From DASUCS01 sp036275935 (GTDB taxonomy: Bacteria > Actinomycetota > Acidimicrobiia > Acidimicrobiales > JACDCH01), in NCBI GenBank assembly GCA_036275935.1, contig DASUCS010000380.1, positions 1-29,920 on the forward strand: 29,920 bases of DNA, given 5' to 3'. Shown here in pieces: positions 1 to 7,185 of this stretch. A program made the translations under genes and the position numbers. Under the pieces are notes generated by a model. That model did not search any database. It saw nothing but the letters and a program-made list of their open reading frames with translations, and had not been told where the DNA came from. Each line of letters starts with the position of its first letter. Position 1 is the stretch's first letter.

Positions 1-106
1 CCCCTGGTGTCACCGCGCGGTGCAACGCGCGGATCACCCGAGCCGAGTGAAGAAAATGCCTCGGCGCTCGCCCACGATGCTGCGGAGGGGCACGAAGGAG
101 TAGACG

Positions 107-166
107 ATGCCACGAAGCAACCCGCAGGTGTCATTGCTCACATGTGCGTCGACAGAGACGCAGTGA
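107..166 (+). CDS. possible 19-aa leader peptide coupled to the DUF1269-like gene
   Basis: ATG at 107 is preceded by AAGGAG (95-100) with 6 nt spacing, the best ribosome binding site in the first 700 bases. The frame encodes MPRSNPQVSLLTCASTETQ and stops with TGA at 164-166, whose last base is the first base of the ATG at 166 (TGATG). This fits a translationally coupled leader ORF, or simply an artefact if the downstream gene starts at 7. No attenuator-like codon run is visible. Confidence 0.3.
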   Translation: MPRSNPQVSLLTCASTETQ

Positions 167-681
167 TGGTGCAAACGATTCGTCATGAGGTCCCGGTTCA
201 AGGCCGTCTCGTCGTCGTCCCGATTCCCGACGATGTCGAGGAAGCCGACGTGGTCGACGGCATGCGAGCTTTCCTCGTCGAGCATTCCGGGGTCCCTCGC
301 TGCGCCGCGCTCGTGGCCTGGGCCGATGACGACACGCTGGTCGCACGCGACATCGACCTCCGCGAGGACGAATCGCCAAATCCCACCATGCACACGCTGC
401 GCGCCGCCCTCGGGGCGTTGCTCACCGACCTCTTCGGAACCAGTGTGCGGCCGTCGTGGGGCGCGGTGACCGAGGCCCCTACCCTTGGCGTGCACGTCGA
501 TGAGCTCAGCACGAGCTTCCTTCGTGAGCTCCACGAATTCGTGGCGCCGAAGACCACCTTCATCGCGCTCCTCACTGAACGGATCGACCCCGGGGCGATC
601 GTGCGCAAACTGCGGCACCTCCAACGAGTCCGCGTGATCTACGGCGGTGTCCCGCAGTGCTGGGCCGCGAACTCGGCCTGA
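166..681 (+). CDS. DUF1269-like protein of unknown function
   Basis: The C-terminal half has the layout of DUF1269-type proteins: a run ending FLRELHEFVAPKTTFIALLT, then an acidic/proline turn and a final VRVIYGGV strand. The glycine-rich membrane hairpin usual in that family is weak here, because the middle (ALGALLTDLFG) is short and only mildly hydrophobic. The frame is open back to a GTG at 7, but residues encoded before about 160 are low-complexity and unconserved-looking. I prefer ATG at 166, whose A is shared with the TGA of a 19-codon ORF at 107-166 that has a good ribosome binding site (AAGGAG). ATG at 142 is another option. Function is unknown. The next gene, a LuxR regulator, is on the same strand about 90 bp downstream. 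Confidence 0.6.
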   Translation: MVQTIRHEVPVQGRLVVVPIPDDVEEADVVDGMRAFLVEHSGVPRCAALVAWADDDTLVARDIDLREDESPNPTMHTLRAALGALLTDLFGTSVRPSWGAVTEAPTLGVHVDELSTSFLRELHEFVAPKTTFIALLTERIDPGAIVRKLRHLQRVRVIYGGVPQCWAANSA

Positions 682-770
682 CTGCGACAAAATCACACCC
701 GAAGGGTGAGTTCCGGTCGATCCGGGTCTGGGCACGCTGATTGCCCAGCGAGGCTCACGTTCGGCTTCCA

Positions 771-3335
771 ATGGACCCAGATCCCTCGATTCCAGCATCG
801 CCGTCCGCGACGGAGACGACCGACCGAAGCACACGCGCGTCGTGGTCTCGGCCCGGGGACTCGCGCTTCGTGACACCGGTGCTGCCCTCGGTGAACGTTC
901 GGCGACCGAGGTTGCTGCGCGAGCTCGACGCAGCGATCCGATACCGCGTCACATCGGTCACCGCTCCGACGGGGTTCGGAAAGTCCGTTCTGTTGGCGCA
1001 ATGGGTGGCGGCTCACCACCGCAGGCGCATCGCGTGGCTCACGGTCAACGCCGACGACAACGATCCTGGACGGTTCGAGCGCGACATCCAATCCGCGCTT
1101 GAGAACGCCGGAATCGTGCGCCAGAAGGGTGGGTCCTATGGCCGGCCCGCCGATGCTCCGTTCGTGTTGGTGCTCGACGACGTGCACCAGGTCACGAACG
1201 CGGAGGCCTTTGACTACCTCGCGGCGTTCGTGGAGGACTCGCCGTCGATGCATCTGGTGCTCGTCTCGCGAGCCGACTCGGCATTCCCGCTGCACCGCTT
1301 CCGCCTCCGGGACCAGGTCGTCGAGCTTCGCCAGCGCGACCTCGCCTTCGACTCCGACGAGGGCCGCGAGCTGTTGTCACGACTCGGACGTCAGCACCTG
1401 AGCGCTGATCAGATCGATGCGCTGCTCGCCCACACCGAGGGTTGGGCGACAGGCATCCAACTCGCGGCGCTCTCGCTGCGCGCCGTCAACGATGTCGACG
1501 AGTTCGTGCGGACATTTGCGAGCGACGACCGACACGTCGCCGACTTCGTAACGGAGAAGTTGCTCGAGCTCCAGGATCCTGACGCGCACCGGTTCCTCTT
1601 GTCGACGTCGGTGTTGCGGGAGCTCAGTGTGCCGTTGTGCAACTACGTGCTCCAGGACACGTCGGCCGGCACGATGATCGACCAACTCGAACGCGCAGCG
1701 CTCGTCCTGTCGTCACTCGACGACCGTCGCGTGTGGTTCCGCTACCACACGCTCGTTCGCACACTTCTGCGGCAGCATCTCCGAGCCGAGGAGCCGGAAC
1801 TGGAACAGGAACTGCTCGAGCGGGCTGCCGAATGGCACCTGATGCACGACAACATCGACGAGGTGCTGCGCTATCTCGTCGAAGCCCAACAAGTGGATCG
1901 CGCCGTCGAAGTGCTCGCCGAGCATGCGTCCGATCCGCTGGCCAGTGGTCGCGCGCAGGATGTCAGTCGCTGGCTCGAGATCCTTCCCGCGTCAATGCGT
2001 GCCGCCAATCCAACGATGCGCTTCCTGGATGTTGCGGCGCGGGTCATGGCGAACTCGCCGCCGGTCGCCGGTCCCTCGCCCGATCCCGTCGAGGCGCTCG
2101 GGCCGTACGCCGCGGGCGACGCGATGGCCGCGGAGGCGCTGCGGTCCATCTGGGCGCTGCAGCAACGTGAGCCCGCGCTCGCCCTCGCCGCGGCCGATCG
2201 GGCCATCGAACATGCGGCGGAGGCCACTGCCGACGGGGGCGGTGAGATCCTCCAGATCACCGGTCTCCGGCACGGCTTGGCCGGTGCGGCGCGGTTCGTG
2301 CGGGCGATCGCCATTGCCGAGCTCGGCGACCTGCAGGGGGCGAGCGAAGCGCTCACGCCGATGTTCGACGAGGGCGTTCCGTTCATCGACATGATCGCCC
2401 ATGGGATCCTCGGCATCATCGACGCGCTCTCCGGCCGATTGCGGCTCGCCGCGCGGAATGCCGACCGTTCGGACGCGATCGCCGAGGAGAACGGCTGGTC
2501 CACGCACGCGATGGCAAGTCCCGCCGTGGTGGCGCGCGCCATCGTGGCCCGGGAGCAGGGGAACTTCGACGTCGCGAGGGAGCTGTTGGATCGCGCCGCG
2601 CGACAGAGTCGCTCCACCGGCTTCGTCGCCGGCATCATCGAGACCGAACGCGCCGAGCTCGCCCTCATGACGGCGTTCATGAGCAGCGATCGACCAGCCA
2701 ACGGCGCCGCGTCGACATCGGTCGCGGCACGCCAGCTGCTGCAACAAGGCCGAATCGACGAAGCCGAGGCGGTGGCCGGCGACGCACTGTCGGAACGTGT
2801 GCGTGTCGCCGTCGCCAAGGGCGACATCGACACCGCCAAGCGATTGCTCGATCAGTGGACGCCGGAAGAAGACGATCCTCGGGCGCGTCTCACGTATCTG
2901 TTGTGGTCGGCAGTCATCGCTGATCTACGCGGCGATACGCCGCTCGCGTTCGATCACCTGTCGACCGTGATCGCCGAGGTGGAGGACGAGAACCAGGTCG
3001 GAGTGTTCCTCGACATCGGCCGCCCACTGCTGCGCTCGATGCGTGCCTTGTATCAAGAGCACCCCACGCCGTTCCTGCGCCGCCTGCTCGACCATCCCGC
3101 GCTCGCGACGACGCGCGAGCAACGGCGCGGAGCCGACTTGCCGGAACCGTTGACCGATCAGGAGTTGACGGTGCTCGGCTACCTACCGACGCGGCTGTCG
3201 AACGCCGCGATCGCCGAGCAGCTCAAGTTGTCGAGCAACACGATCAAGACACACCTCAAGCACATCTACCGAAAGCTGAGGGTGTCCGGCCGCGCCGAAG
3301 CGGTCGACGTCGCGGAACGCTCCGGCCTCCTCTGA
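771..3335 (+). CDS. MalT-type LuxR family transcriptional regulator (large ATP-binding LuxR)
   Basis: This is an 854-aa protein with the architecture of MalT/LAL regulators. A STAND-type nucleotide-binding domain near the N-terminus has a Walker A motif (APTGFGKS, about residues 65-72) and a Walker B motif (FVLVLDDVH, about 131-139). A long alanine-rich alpha-helical TPR-like region follows. The last 63 residues form a LuxR/GerE helix-turn-helix, with LTDQELTVLGYL, NAAIAEQLKLSSNTIKTHL and YRKLRV recognisable. Such proteins bind ATP and an inducer, oligomerise and activate promoters; the inducer cannot be deduced here. A TTG at 741 is in frame, but ATG at 771 is the more natural start. An imperfect inverted repeat follows the stop. 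No obvious target operon adjoins it. Confidence 0.88.
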   Translation: MDPDPSIPASPSATETTDRSTRASWSRPGDSRFVTPVLPSVNVRRPRLLRELDAAIRYRVTSVTAPTGFGKSVLLAQWVAAHHRRRIAWLTVNADDNDPGRFERDIQSALENAGIVRQKGGSYGRPADAPFVLVLDDVHQVTNAEAFDYLAAFVEDSPSMHLVLVSRADSAFPLHRFRLRDQVVELRQRDLAFDSDEGRELLSRLGRQHLSADQIDALLAHTEGWATGIQLAALSLRAVNDVDEFVRTFASDDRHVADFVTEKLLELQDPDAHRFLLSTSVLRELSVPLCNYVLQDTSAGTMIDQLERAALVLSSLDDRRVWFRYHTLVRTLLRQHLRAEEPELEQELLERAAEWHLMHDNIDEVLRYLVEAQQVDRAVEVLAEHASDPLASGRAQDVSRWLEILPASMRAANPTMRFLDVAARVMANSPPVAGPSPDPVEALGPYAAGDAMAAEALRSIWALQQREPALALAAADRAIEHAAEATADGGGEILQITGLRHGLAGAARFVRAIAIAELGDLQGASEALTPMFDEGVPFIDMIAHGILGIIDALSGRLRLAARNADRSDAIAEENGWSTHAMASPAVVARAIVAREQGNFDVARELLDRAARQSRSTGFVAGIIETERAELALMTAFMSSDRPANGAASTSVAARQLLQQGRIDEAEAVAGDALSERVRVAVAKGDIDTAKRLLDQWTPEEDDPRARLTYLLWSAVIADLRGDTPLAFDHLSTVIAEVEDENQVGVFLDIGRPLLRSMRALYQEHPTPFLRRLLDHPALATTREQRRGADLPEPLTDQELTVLGYLPTRLSNAAIAEQLKLSSNTIKTHLKHIYRKLRVSGRAEAVDVAERSGLL

Positions 3336-3355
3336 GGTAGTCACTCGTCTCTTCC

Positions 3356-3490
3356 TGGGGGGTGGTGGGCGGGCGTGGAACCCTCTTGCTCCGAACGCCG
3401 GGCGGCCCTCGTCGCACGACGGGTTCGACGGTGGTGGTAGGGCCGCCCTCCCCAATGCTCCGCAAGAGGAACCCCGCCCACCCACCACCA
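3356..3490. repeat. large imperfect inverted repeat between convergent genes
   Basis: The arms at about 3361-3409 and 3439-3490 are imperfect reverse complements. Shared blocks in order are GGTGGTGGG, GGGCG, CCTCTTGC and GGGCGGCCCT, with a loop of about 29 nt that holds a smaller CGTCG/CGACG dyad. It sits between the LuxR gene and the convergent 75-aa gene, so a bidirectional terminator is the simplest reading. Its size and mismatches also fit a decayed small repeat element or a structured RNA. Confidence 0.6.
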
Positions 3491-3524
3491 CAGCGTCGCG
3501 CTGCCGGCGTGTGAGGAGGCGGCC

Positions 3525-3698
3525 GTGTCGGAGTGCTCAACGCGCTCCGACCGGCACTGCCGCGACGTGAGCTGCGCGGTCCATGGCGACGTGTGCTGCG
3601 CGACCTCGAGATCAGTGCTCGTGCTTCAGGTCGTCGAGCTTGTGTTCGAGTTCGTCGAGCTCGCGATGCAGCTCGTCTGCGTGCGACCGCAGCTGTGA
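3525..3698 (+). CDS. possible small Cys-rich ORF (57 aa), doubtful
   Basis: GTG at 3525 follows GAGGAGG (3513-3519) with 5 nt spacing, a near-ideal ribosome binding site. The first 28 residues contain six cysteines in a compact pattern (SECS, HCRD, SCAV, VCCAT). From 3612 on, the ORF is antisense to the coiled-coil end of the minus-strand gene, which explains its hydrophobic second half. Either a short Cys-rich peptide is made, or the open frame is fortuitous. I see no recognisable family. Confidence 0.2.
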   Translation: MSECSTRSDRHCRDVSCAVHGDVCCATSRSVLVLQVVELVFEFVELAMQLVCVRPQL

Positions 3699-3839
3699 CT
3701 CCTCGGAGGGACAGCCGCACACCTCGACGCCCTTCATCTGCGGGGTCCAGAGCGGACCGCCGACCTCCCCGCGCCCGATCGGGAGTCCACACCTCGGACA
3801 CCGATGGTCACCGGACTCGGGTTGGGCGTTTCCCATCAT
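3612..3839 (-). CDS. small Cys-motif protein with charged coiled-coil tail
   Basis: This is a 75-aa protein. The N-terminal part has CPRCG and, after about 25 residues, VCGCP, a CxxC...CxC arrangement that could bind zinc or a similar metal. The last 28 residues form a heptad-like, His/Glu/Asp/Leu-rich helix (HADELHRELDELEHKLDD) typical of a short coiled coil. The start ATG at 3839 overlaps the TGA of the upstream DUF3040 gene (ATGA), with GGAG 6 nt upstream, so the two are probably translationally coupled. The frame is open further upstream but overlaps the DUF3040 gene there. I do not recognise a named family. Confidence 0.6.
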   Translation of the reverse strand: MMGNAQPESGDHRCPRCGLPIGRGEVGGPLWTPQMKGVEVCGCPSEESQLRSHADELHRELDELEHKLDDLKHEH

Positions 3840-4192
3840 CGATCTCCATTTCTCGGCAGCCGTCGGAAAGCGGCGCCGATCTCGGTGAGCAGCGCGGCGA
3901 AGCCCACCGCCCAGGCCGCGGCGCACAGCGTCGCGAGCGCGAGTGACACCGTGATCGCAAAGGCCAGCGCGAGGCCCGCCACCGGTAGCAACCAGATCGC
4001 ACGGCGGCGGTAGCGCATGCACAGGTAGTCGGCCTGCGCCCGAGCGCTGGGCCGGAATCGCGGCGTCGGCTTCCTCGCGCTCGAAGGGCTCGACGCGTTG
4101 TCGAGGTCCTTCTCGAGGAGCCCAATGACCCGCATCTCCTCGTCCGTCAGGTCGATGCGATCGTGGGCCGGCCCGAAACCCTTGCCGTTCAC
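3836..4192 (-). CDS. DUF3040 family membrane protein
   Basis: This is a 118-aa protein from GTG at 4192, chosen because GAGG lies 8 nt upstream; the in-frame ATG at 4291 would add 33 unconserved-looking residues. The N-terminal DLTDEEMRVIGLLEKDL matches the opening acidic helix of DUF3040 proteins, an actinobacterial family of small membrane proteins. Two adjacent hydrophobic segments (LLPVAGLALAFAITVSLA and TLCAAAWAVGFAALL) follow a basic stretch (MRYRRR), so it probably sits in the membrane as a hairpin. It forms a two-gene unit with the downstream 75-aa protein, with stop and start overlapping by 4 nt. Function of the family is not established. Confidence 0.7.
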   Translation of the reverse strand: MNGKGFGPAHDRIDLTDEEMRVIGLLEKDLDNASSPSSARKPTPRFRPSARAQADYLCMRYRRRAIWLLPVAGLALAFAITVSLALATLCAAAWAVGFAALLTEIGAAFRRLPRNGDR

Positions 4193-4372
4193 TGTGGATT
4201 CCTCGCCACTGTGATGAATGGTGCGAGACAGGCGACCTCTCGTCGTCACCCCCGACGGGCGATCACCAGGGTGGGTCGAGCGCACGATCACCCCTGCCGG
4301 GGGATGAGCGAGTCACCACGTTCGCGCACACTGGCATCAGCGTCGTTCGAGCACACCGCGAGAACGGGGTCT

Positions 4373-4384
4373 TTGTTCAAACAA
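4373..4384. promoter_or_regulatory. TTGTT-CA-AACAA dyad before the SHOCT gene
   Basis: This short perfect dyad (5-bp arms, 2-bp centre) overlaps the ribosome binding site AAGGAG (4383-4388) of the gene starting at 4399. It is AT-rich against a GC-rich background. It could be a small operator or chance. The rest of the 205-bp divergent region between 4193 and 4398 holds G/C-rich partial palindromes near 4288-4307 but no promoter I can call. Confidence 0.25.
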
Positions 4385-4398
4385 GGAGACGCAGACAC

Positions 4399-4788
4399 AT
4401 GGTGGTTGCAGAGTTCGGTACCGGAGAGGTCTTCCTCTCCATGTTGTGGTTCTTCTTGTTCGTCATCTGGTTCTGGCTGATCATCGCGATCTTCTCCGAC
4501 ATCTTCCGCAGCCACGACATGTCAGGCTGGGCCAAGGCGGCGTGGTCGATCTTCGTGATCGTGCTTCCGTTCATCGGCATCTTCACCTACCTGATCGCGC
4601 GGGGCGGAAAGATGACCGAGCACGCGGTCCAGGACGCGCAGGCGCAAGAGGAGTACTTCAAGGCTCGAGTCCAGAGCGCGGTCGGCCCCAACGATGCCGA
4701 CCAGCTGGCGCAACTGGCTCAGCTGCACGACCAGGGCGTGATCGACGATGCCGAGTTCGCCAAGATGAAGGCGAAAGTCGTCGCGTAA
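4399..4788 (+). CDS. PLDc_N/SHOCT domain membrane protein
   Basis: This is a 129-aa protein. Two transmembrane segments (about residues 12-33 and 48-67) surround the IFRSHDMSGWAKAAW loop typical of the phospholipase-D-nuclease N-terminal (PLDc_N) membrane domain. A hydrophilic linker rich in Ala/Gln/Glu leads to a C-terminal SHOCT motif (QLAQLHDQGVIDDAEFAKMK). SHOCT is a short oligomerisation-type motif found at protein ends; no enzymatic activity is expected. Start ATG 4399 has AAGGAG 10 nt upstream. It stands alone, with a divergent DUF3040 gene upstream and a strong terminator directly after the stop. Confidence 0.85.
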   Translation: MVVAEFGTGEVFLSMLWFFLFVIWFWLIIAIFSDIFRSHDMSGWAKAAWSIFVIVLPFIGIFTYLIARGGKMTEHAVQDAQAQEEYFKARVQSAVGPNDADQLAQLAQLHDQGVIDDAEFAKMKAKVVA

Positions 4789-4815
4789 GACCGCTCCCAG
4801 CGAGCAAGAGATGCA

Positions 4816-4849
4816 CGAGCCCCGGGGCCGCTTCCTGCCCCGGGGCTCG
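4816..4849 (+). terminator. rho-independent terminator after the SHOCT gene
   Basis: A perfect 12-bp G/C stem (CGAGCCCCGGGG at 4816-4827, CCCCGGGGCTCG at 4838-4849) with a 10-nt loop lies 27 nt after the stop and is followed by CTTGCGTTTTC. An outer GCAAG/CTTGC pairing can extend it. Confidence 0.85.
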
Positions 4850-4902
4850 CTTGCGTTTTCGCGTGATTGACTGCTGCTCCCATGCACTCGTAGGAGGGGC
4901 CC

Positions 4903-5406
4903 ATGGCTGAGCAACGCTTCCCGGTGGAGGCGAGTCACATCTTGATGTTCGCCCGCGCGATCGGCGATCCGAATCCGGCGTATTCCGATCCAGACAGCCC
5001 CGAGGCCAAGGCGGCGGGCGGGATCGTTGCACCGCCGACGTTCTCGATGGCGAGCTGGCAGTTCCAGGACGAGCATCCGTTGCGTCCGGATCCCGCGAAG
5101 CCATGGTTCGGGTCCGGCAAGGAACCGACCGGCCGCGTGAGCAGCGGCGGCGGAGGAGGCGGTGGTGGCGGCGGCGGTCTGCACGCCGAGCAGCACTTCG
5201 AGTACCACCAGCCGTTGCGCCCAGGAATGGTGTTGATCGCGACCACGAAGCCAGGCAAGACCTGGGAGAAGGAGAGCCGGCGGGGCGGAACGCTGAAGTT
5301 CTCCGAGAACGTCACGGAGTACCGCGACGAGTCGACCGGCGAGCTCGTCGTCACCGCCCGCGGCGTCGGCGTCCGGACCGAGCGCCCTGTCAGCAAGGAG
5401 GCGTGA
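4903..5406 (+). CDS. MaoC N-terminal-type (HadA-like) dehydratase subunit with poly-Gly insert
   Basis: This 167-aa hot-dog-fold protein matches the MaoC_dehydrat_N/FAS1-type family. It begins with a segment containing ARAIGDPNPAYSDPDSPEAK, followed by IVAPPTFSM and the HAEQHFEYHQPLRPGMVL strand. Members pair with a catalytic MaoC partner to hydrate or dehydrate 3-hydroxyacyl/enoyl-CoA or -ACP, as HadA does with HadB in mycobacteria. The partner is the next gene, 1 nt downstream. A run of 11 glycines (about residues 84-94) interrupts the loop before the HAEQ strand. Start ATG 4903 has AGGAGG upstream. It is the first gene after the terminator and probably heads a three-gene operon. Confidence 0.85.
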   Translation: MAEQRFPVEASHILMFARAIGDPNPAYSDPDSPEAKAAGGIVAPPTFSMASWQFQDEHPLRPDPAKPWFGSGKEPTGRVSSGGGGGGGGGGGLHAEQHFEYHQPLRPGMVLIATTKPGKTWEKESRRGGTLKFSENVTEYRDESTGELVVTARGVGVRTERPVSKEA

Positions 5407-5407
5407 C

Positions 5408-5830
5408 GTGACCGTCAAGCGCAACGACATCAAGGTCGGCGACTCCAAGACGCAGGTCGTCTTCGACAACCTCACCCGGTCGCAGATCGTCATGTACGCC
5501 GGTGCGTCGGGCGACTACAACCCGCTGCACTCCGACGAGATCTTCACCACGAAGGTCGCCGGCTATCCGTCGGTGTTCGCGCACGGGATGCTGAGCATGG
5601 GCGCGACAGGCCGCGTGCTGACCGACTGGTTCGGGGCGGACGGACTGACGAAGTACGGCGTGCGGTTCGTGAACCAGGTGTGGCCCGGCGACACGCTCAC
5701 CGCGACCGCGACGGTCGATGCCATCCGCGAGGAGGACGGCATCGCGTTCGCCGATCTCACCGTGTCGACGACGAACCAGGACGGCCAGCCCGTCGTGACC
5801 GGCACCGCGACGGCGCGGCTGGACAGCTGA
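5408..5830 (+). CDS. MaoC-like dehydratase (HadB-like catalytic partner)
   Basis: This 140-aa single hot-dog domain carries the R-hydratase signature. GASGDYNPLHSDE contains the Asp and His expected to form the hydratase dyad, and VFAHGMLSMGATGRVL forms the hot-dog helix. It probably hydrates trans-2-enoyl thioesters together with the 167-aa protein encoded immediately upstream. GTG 5408 has AAGGAGG 6 nt upstream, inside the 3' end of the previous gene. Its TGA shares one base with the ATG of the crotonase gene, so all three genes are likely co-translated. Substrate chain length and carrier (CoA or ACP) cannot be told. Confidence 0.88.
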   Translation: MTVKRNDIKVGDSKTQVVFDNLTRSQIVMYAGASGDYNPLHSDEIFTTKVAGYPSVFAHGMLSMGATGRVLTDWFGADGLTKYGVRFVNQVWPGDTLTATATVDAIREEDGIAFADLTVSTTNQDGQPVVTGTATARLDS

Positions 5831-6687
5831 TGGACTACGAGCAGATCCTCTACGAGGTCGCCGACCCGGTGGCGACCATCACGCTGAACCGGCCGGAGTT
5901 CCTCAACGCGTGGACCAACCAGATGGGGGTGGAGGTCAAACACGCCGTCGCGCAGGCCGAGCGTGACCGAAACGTCGTGGGCATCGTGCTCACCGGCGCG
6001 GGTCGCGGTTTCTGCGCCGGAGCGGACATGAAGATGCTGAGCGGGATCTCGGGTGGCGGTGCCGGTCCCGCGGACGCCGAGGGCACAGCCCCCGCCTCGG
6101 TCAGCGCCGAGGACATCGAGGCCGGCGATCCGTCGTGGGGCGACGACCTGCGCGGCACCTACACGTACCTGATGTCGGTGCCGAAGCCGATCATCGCCGC
6201 GATCAACGGACCGATCGCCGGCATGGCGGTACCGATCGCGCTCGCGTGTGACCTTCGCTTCATGGCGAACGACGCGGTCCTGACGATCGCGTTCTCGCAA
6301 CGTGGCCTGATCGCGGAGTGGGGTGTGGGTTGGCTGCTGCCGCGTTTGATCGGCACGGGTGCCGCACTCGATCTGCTCTTCTCGTCGCGCAAGGCGAACG
6401 GCGTCGAGTGCGAACGGCTCGGGCTCGTCAACCGCGCCGTCGACGGCGACGTCGTCAAGGTCGCGCGTGAGTACATCGAAGAGCTCGCCGCGCGTTGCTC
6501 GCCGACTTCCATGGCGATCATGAAGAAGCAGGTGTACCAACAGCTCCATGCCGGCCTCGGCCCGAAGGAGCGCGAGGCCCAGCAGTTCATGGTCGAGAGC
6601 TTCAGCCGTCCCGACTTCGCGGAAGGCGTGCAGTCGTTCCTCGACAAGCGTCCGCCCGACTTCCAGCGGCTTCCCGTCGACGGCTGA
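5830..6687 (+). CDS. crotonase-family protein (annotated-type enoyl-CoA hydratase/isomerase)
   Basis: This 285-aa crotonase-fold protein has the VATITLNRPEFLNAW start, the GRGFCAGADMKML oxyanion-hole segment and PKPIIAAINGPIAG. The two glutamates used by classical enoyl-CoA hydratases are not at their usual places. The position after GMAV is Pro135 rather than the Glu of GGGCE, and the PE(I/L) position reads RG (residues 158-159), with a Glu at 163 (LIAEWG) further on. That pattern occurs in actinobacterial proteins usually labelled enoyl-CoA hydratase, so isomerase or another crotonase activity is possible. A 35-residue Gly/Ala-rich insert (about 72-106) follows the oxyanion segment. ATG 5830 overlaps the TGA of the MaoC gene. 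Confidence 0.85.
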   Translation: MDYEQILYEVADPVATITLNRPEFLNAWTNQMGVEVKHAVAQAERDRNVVGIVLTGAGRGFCAGADMKMLSGISGGGAGPADAEGTAPASVSAEDIEAGDPSWGDDLRGTYTYLMSVPKPIIAAINGPIAGMAVPIALACDLRFMANDAVLTIAFSQRGLIAEWGVGWLLPRLIGTGAALDLLFSSRKANGVECERLGLVNRAVDGDVVKVAREYIEELAARCSPTSMAIMKKQVYQQLHAGLGPKEREAQQFMVESFSRPDFAEGVQSFLDKRPPDFQRLPVDG

Positions 6688-6712
6688 ACGCTTTCGGCCT
6701 ACTGTCCGACCA

Positions 6713-6734
6713 GCGGAGCGCGAGGCGCGTCCGC
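6713..6734 (+). other. hairpin upstream of the 143-aa gene
   Basis: GCGGAGCGCG (6713-6722) pairs with CGCGTCCGC (6726-6734) with one bulged base and a 3-nt loop. It lies between the crotonase gene and the strong AAGGAGG (6739-6745) of the next gene. It could attenuate read-through or be part of a 5' leader. Confidence 0.3.
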
Positions 6735-6750
6735 GCGGAAGGAGGTACCG

Positions 6751-7182
6751 ATGAGGCGTTACCTCGTCGTCGCCCACAGGACCCTGGGCGGCTCGCATCT
6801 GTTCGAGCATCTTCATCACCTCCGTGAAGAAGATCCCAACTGCCGCTTTCACCTGCTCGTCCCGGAGCAGCATCCGCACGACCACGCCTGGTCGGACGGG
6901 GAGATCCATCACGCAGCCGAGGTCCGTCTCAAAGAGGTCCTCGAGCTCATGGCGGAGATGGGGATGGGCGCGACCGGAGAAGTCGGTGACCCCAGCCCCG
7001 TCTACGCCATCGGCACCGTGCTGCGGCGCGAGGGAGAGTCGGCGTTCGCCGGCATCGTGCTGTCGACGCTGCCGAAGGGCCGGTCGTTCTGGCTGCGCAA
7101 CAACGTGCCGCAGCGCGTCGCCAAGGCGTTCCCGACCATCCCGCTCACGCACCTGGTGGCGGACGACGTGCTCGTGGGCTGA
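6751..7182 (+). CDS. small conserved protein, universal-stress-like fold
   Basis: This 143-aa protein starts with a beta strand (MRRYLVVAHRTLGG) and has a second strand (CRFHLLVPEQHP), an amphipathic helix (RLKEVLELMAEMG), then GEVGDPSPVYAI and IVLSTLPKGRSFWL. This order (strand, ligand loop, GDP, STLP) is that of small Usp-like actinobacterial proteins. The C-terminal LPKGRSFWL element replaces the usual GSxGxGxxxxxxxGS nucleotide loop, so ATP binding is doubtful. It has an excellent ribosome binding site (AAGGAGG, 5 nt spacing). It is convergent with the SDR gene, with only 3 nt between the stops. Function is unknown. Confidence 0.65.
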   Translation: MRRYLVVAHRTLGGSHLFEHLHHLREEDPNCRFHLLVPEQHPHDHAWSDGEIHHAAEVRLKEVLELMAEMGMGATGEVGDPSPVYAIGTVLRREGESAFAGIVLSTLPKGRSFWLRNNVPQRVAKAFPTIPLTHLVADDVLVG

Positions 7183-7185
7183 AGC

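Noticed and set aside
34..876. 280-aa minus-strand open frame over the first gene and the LuxR start
   Set aside because: It is the antisense shadow of two plus-strand coding regions, with no recognisable domain.
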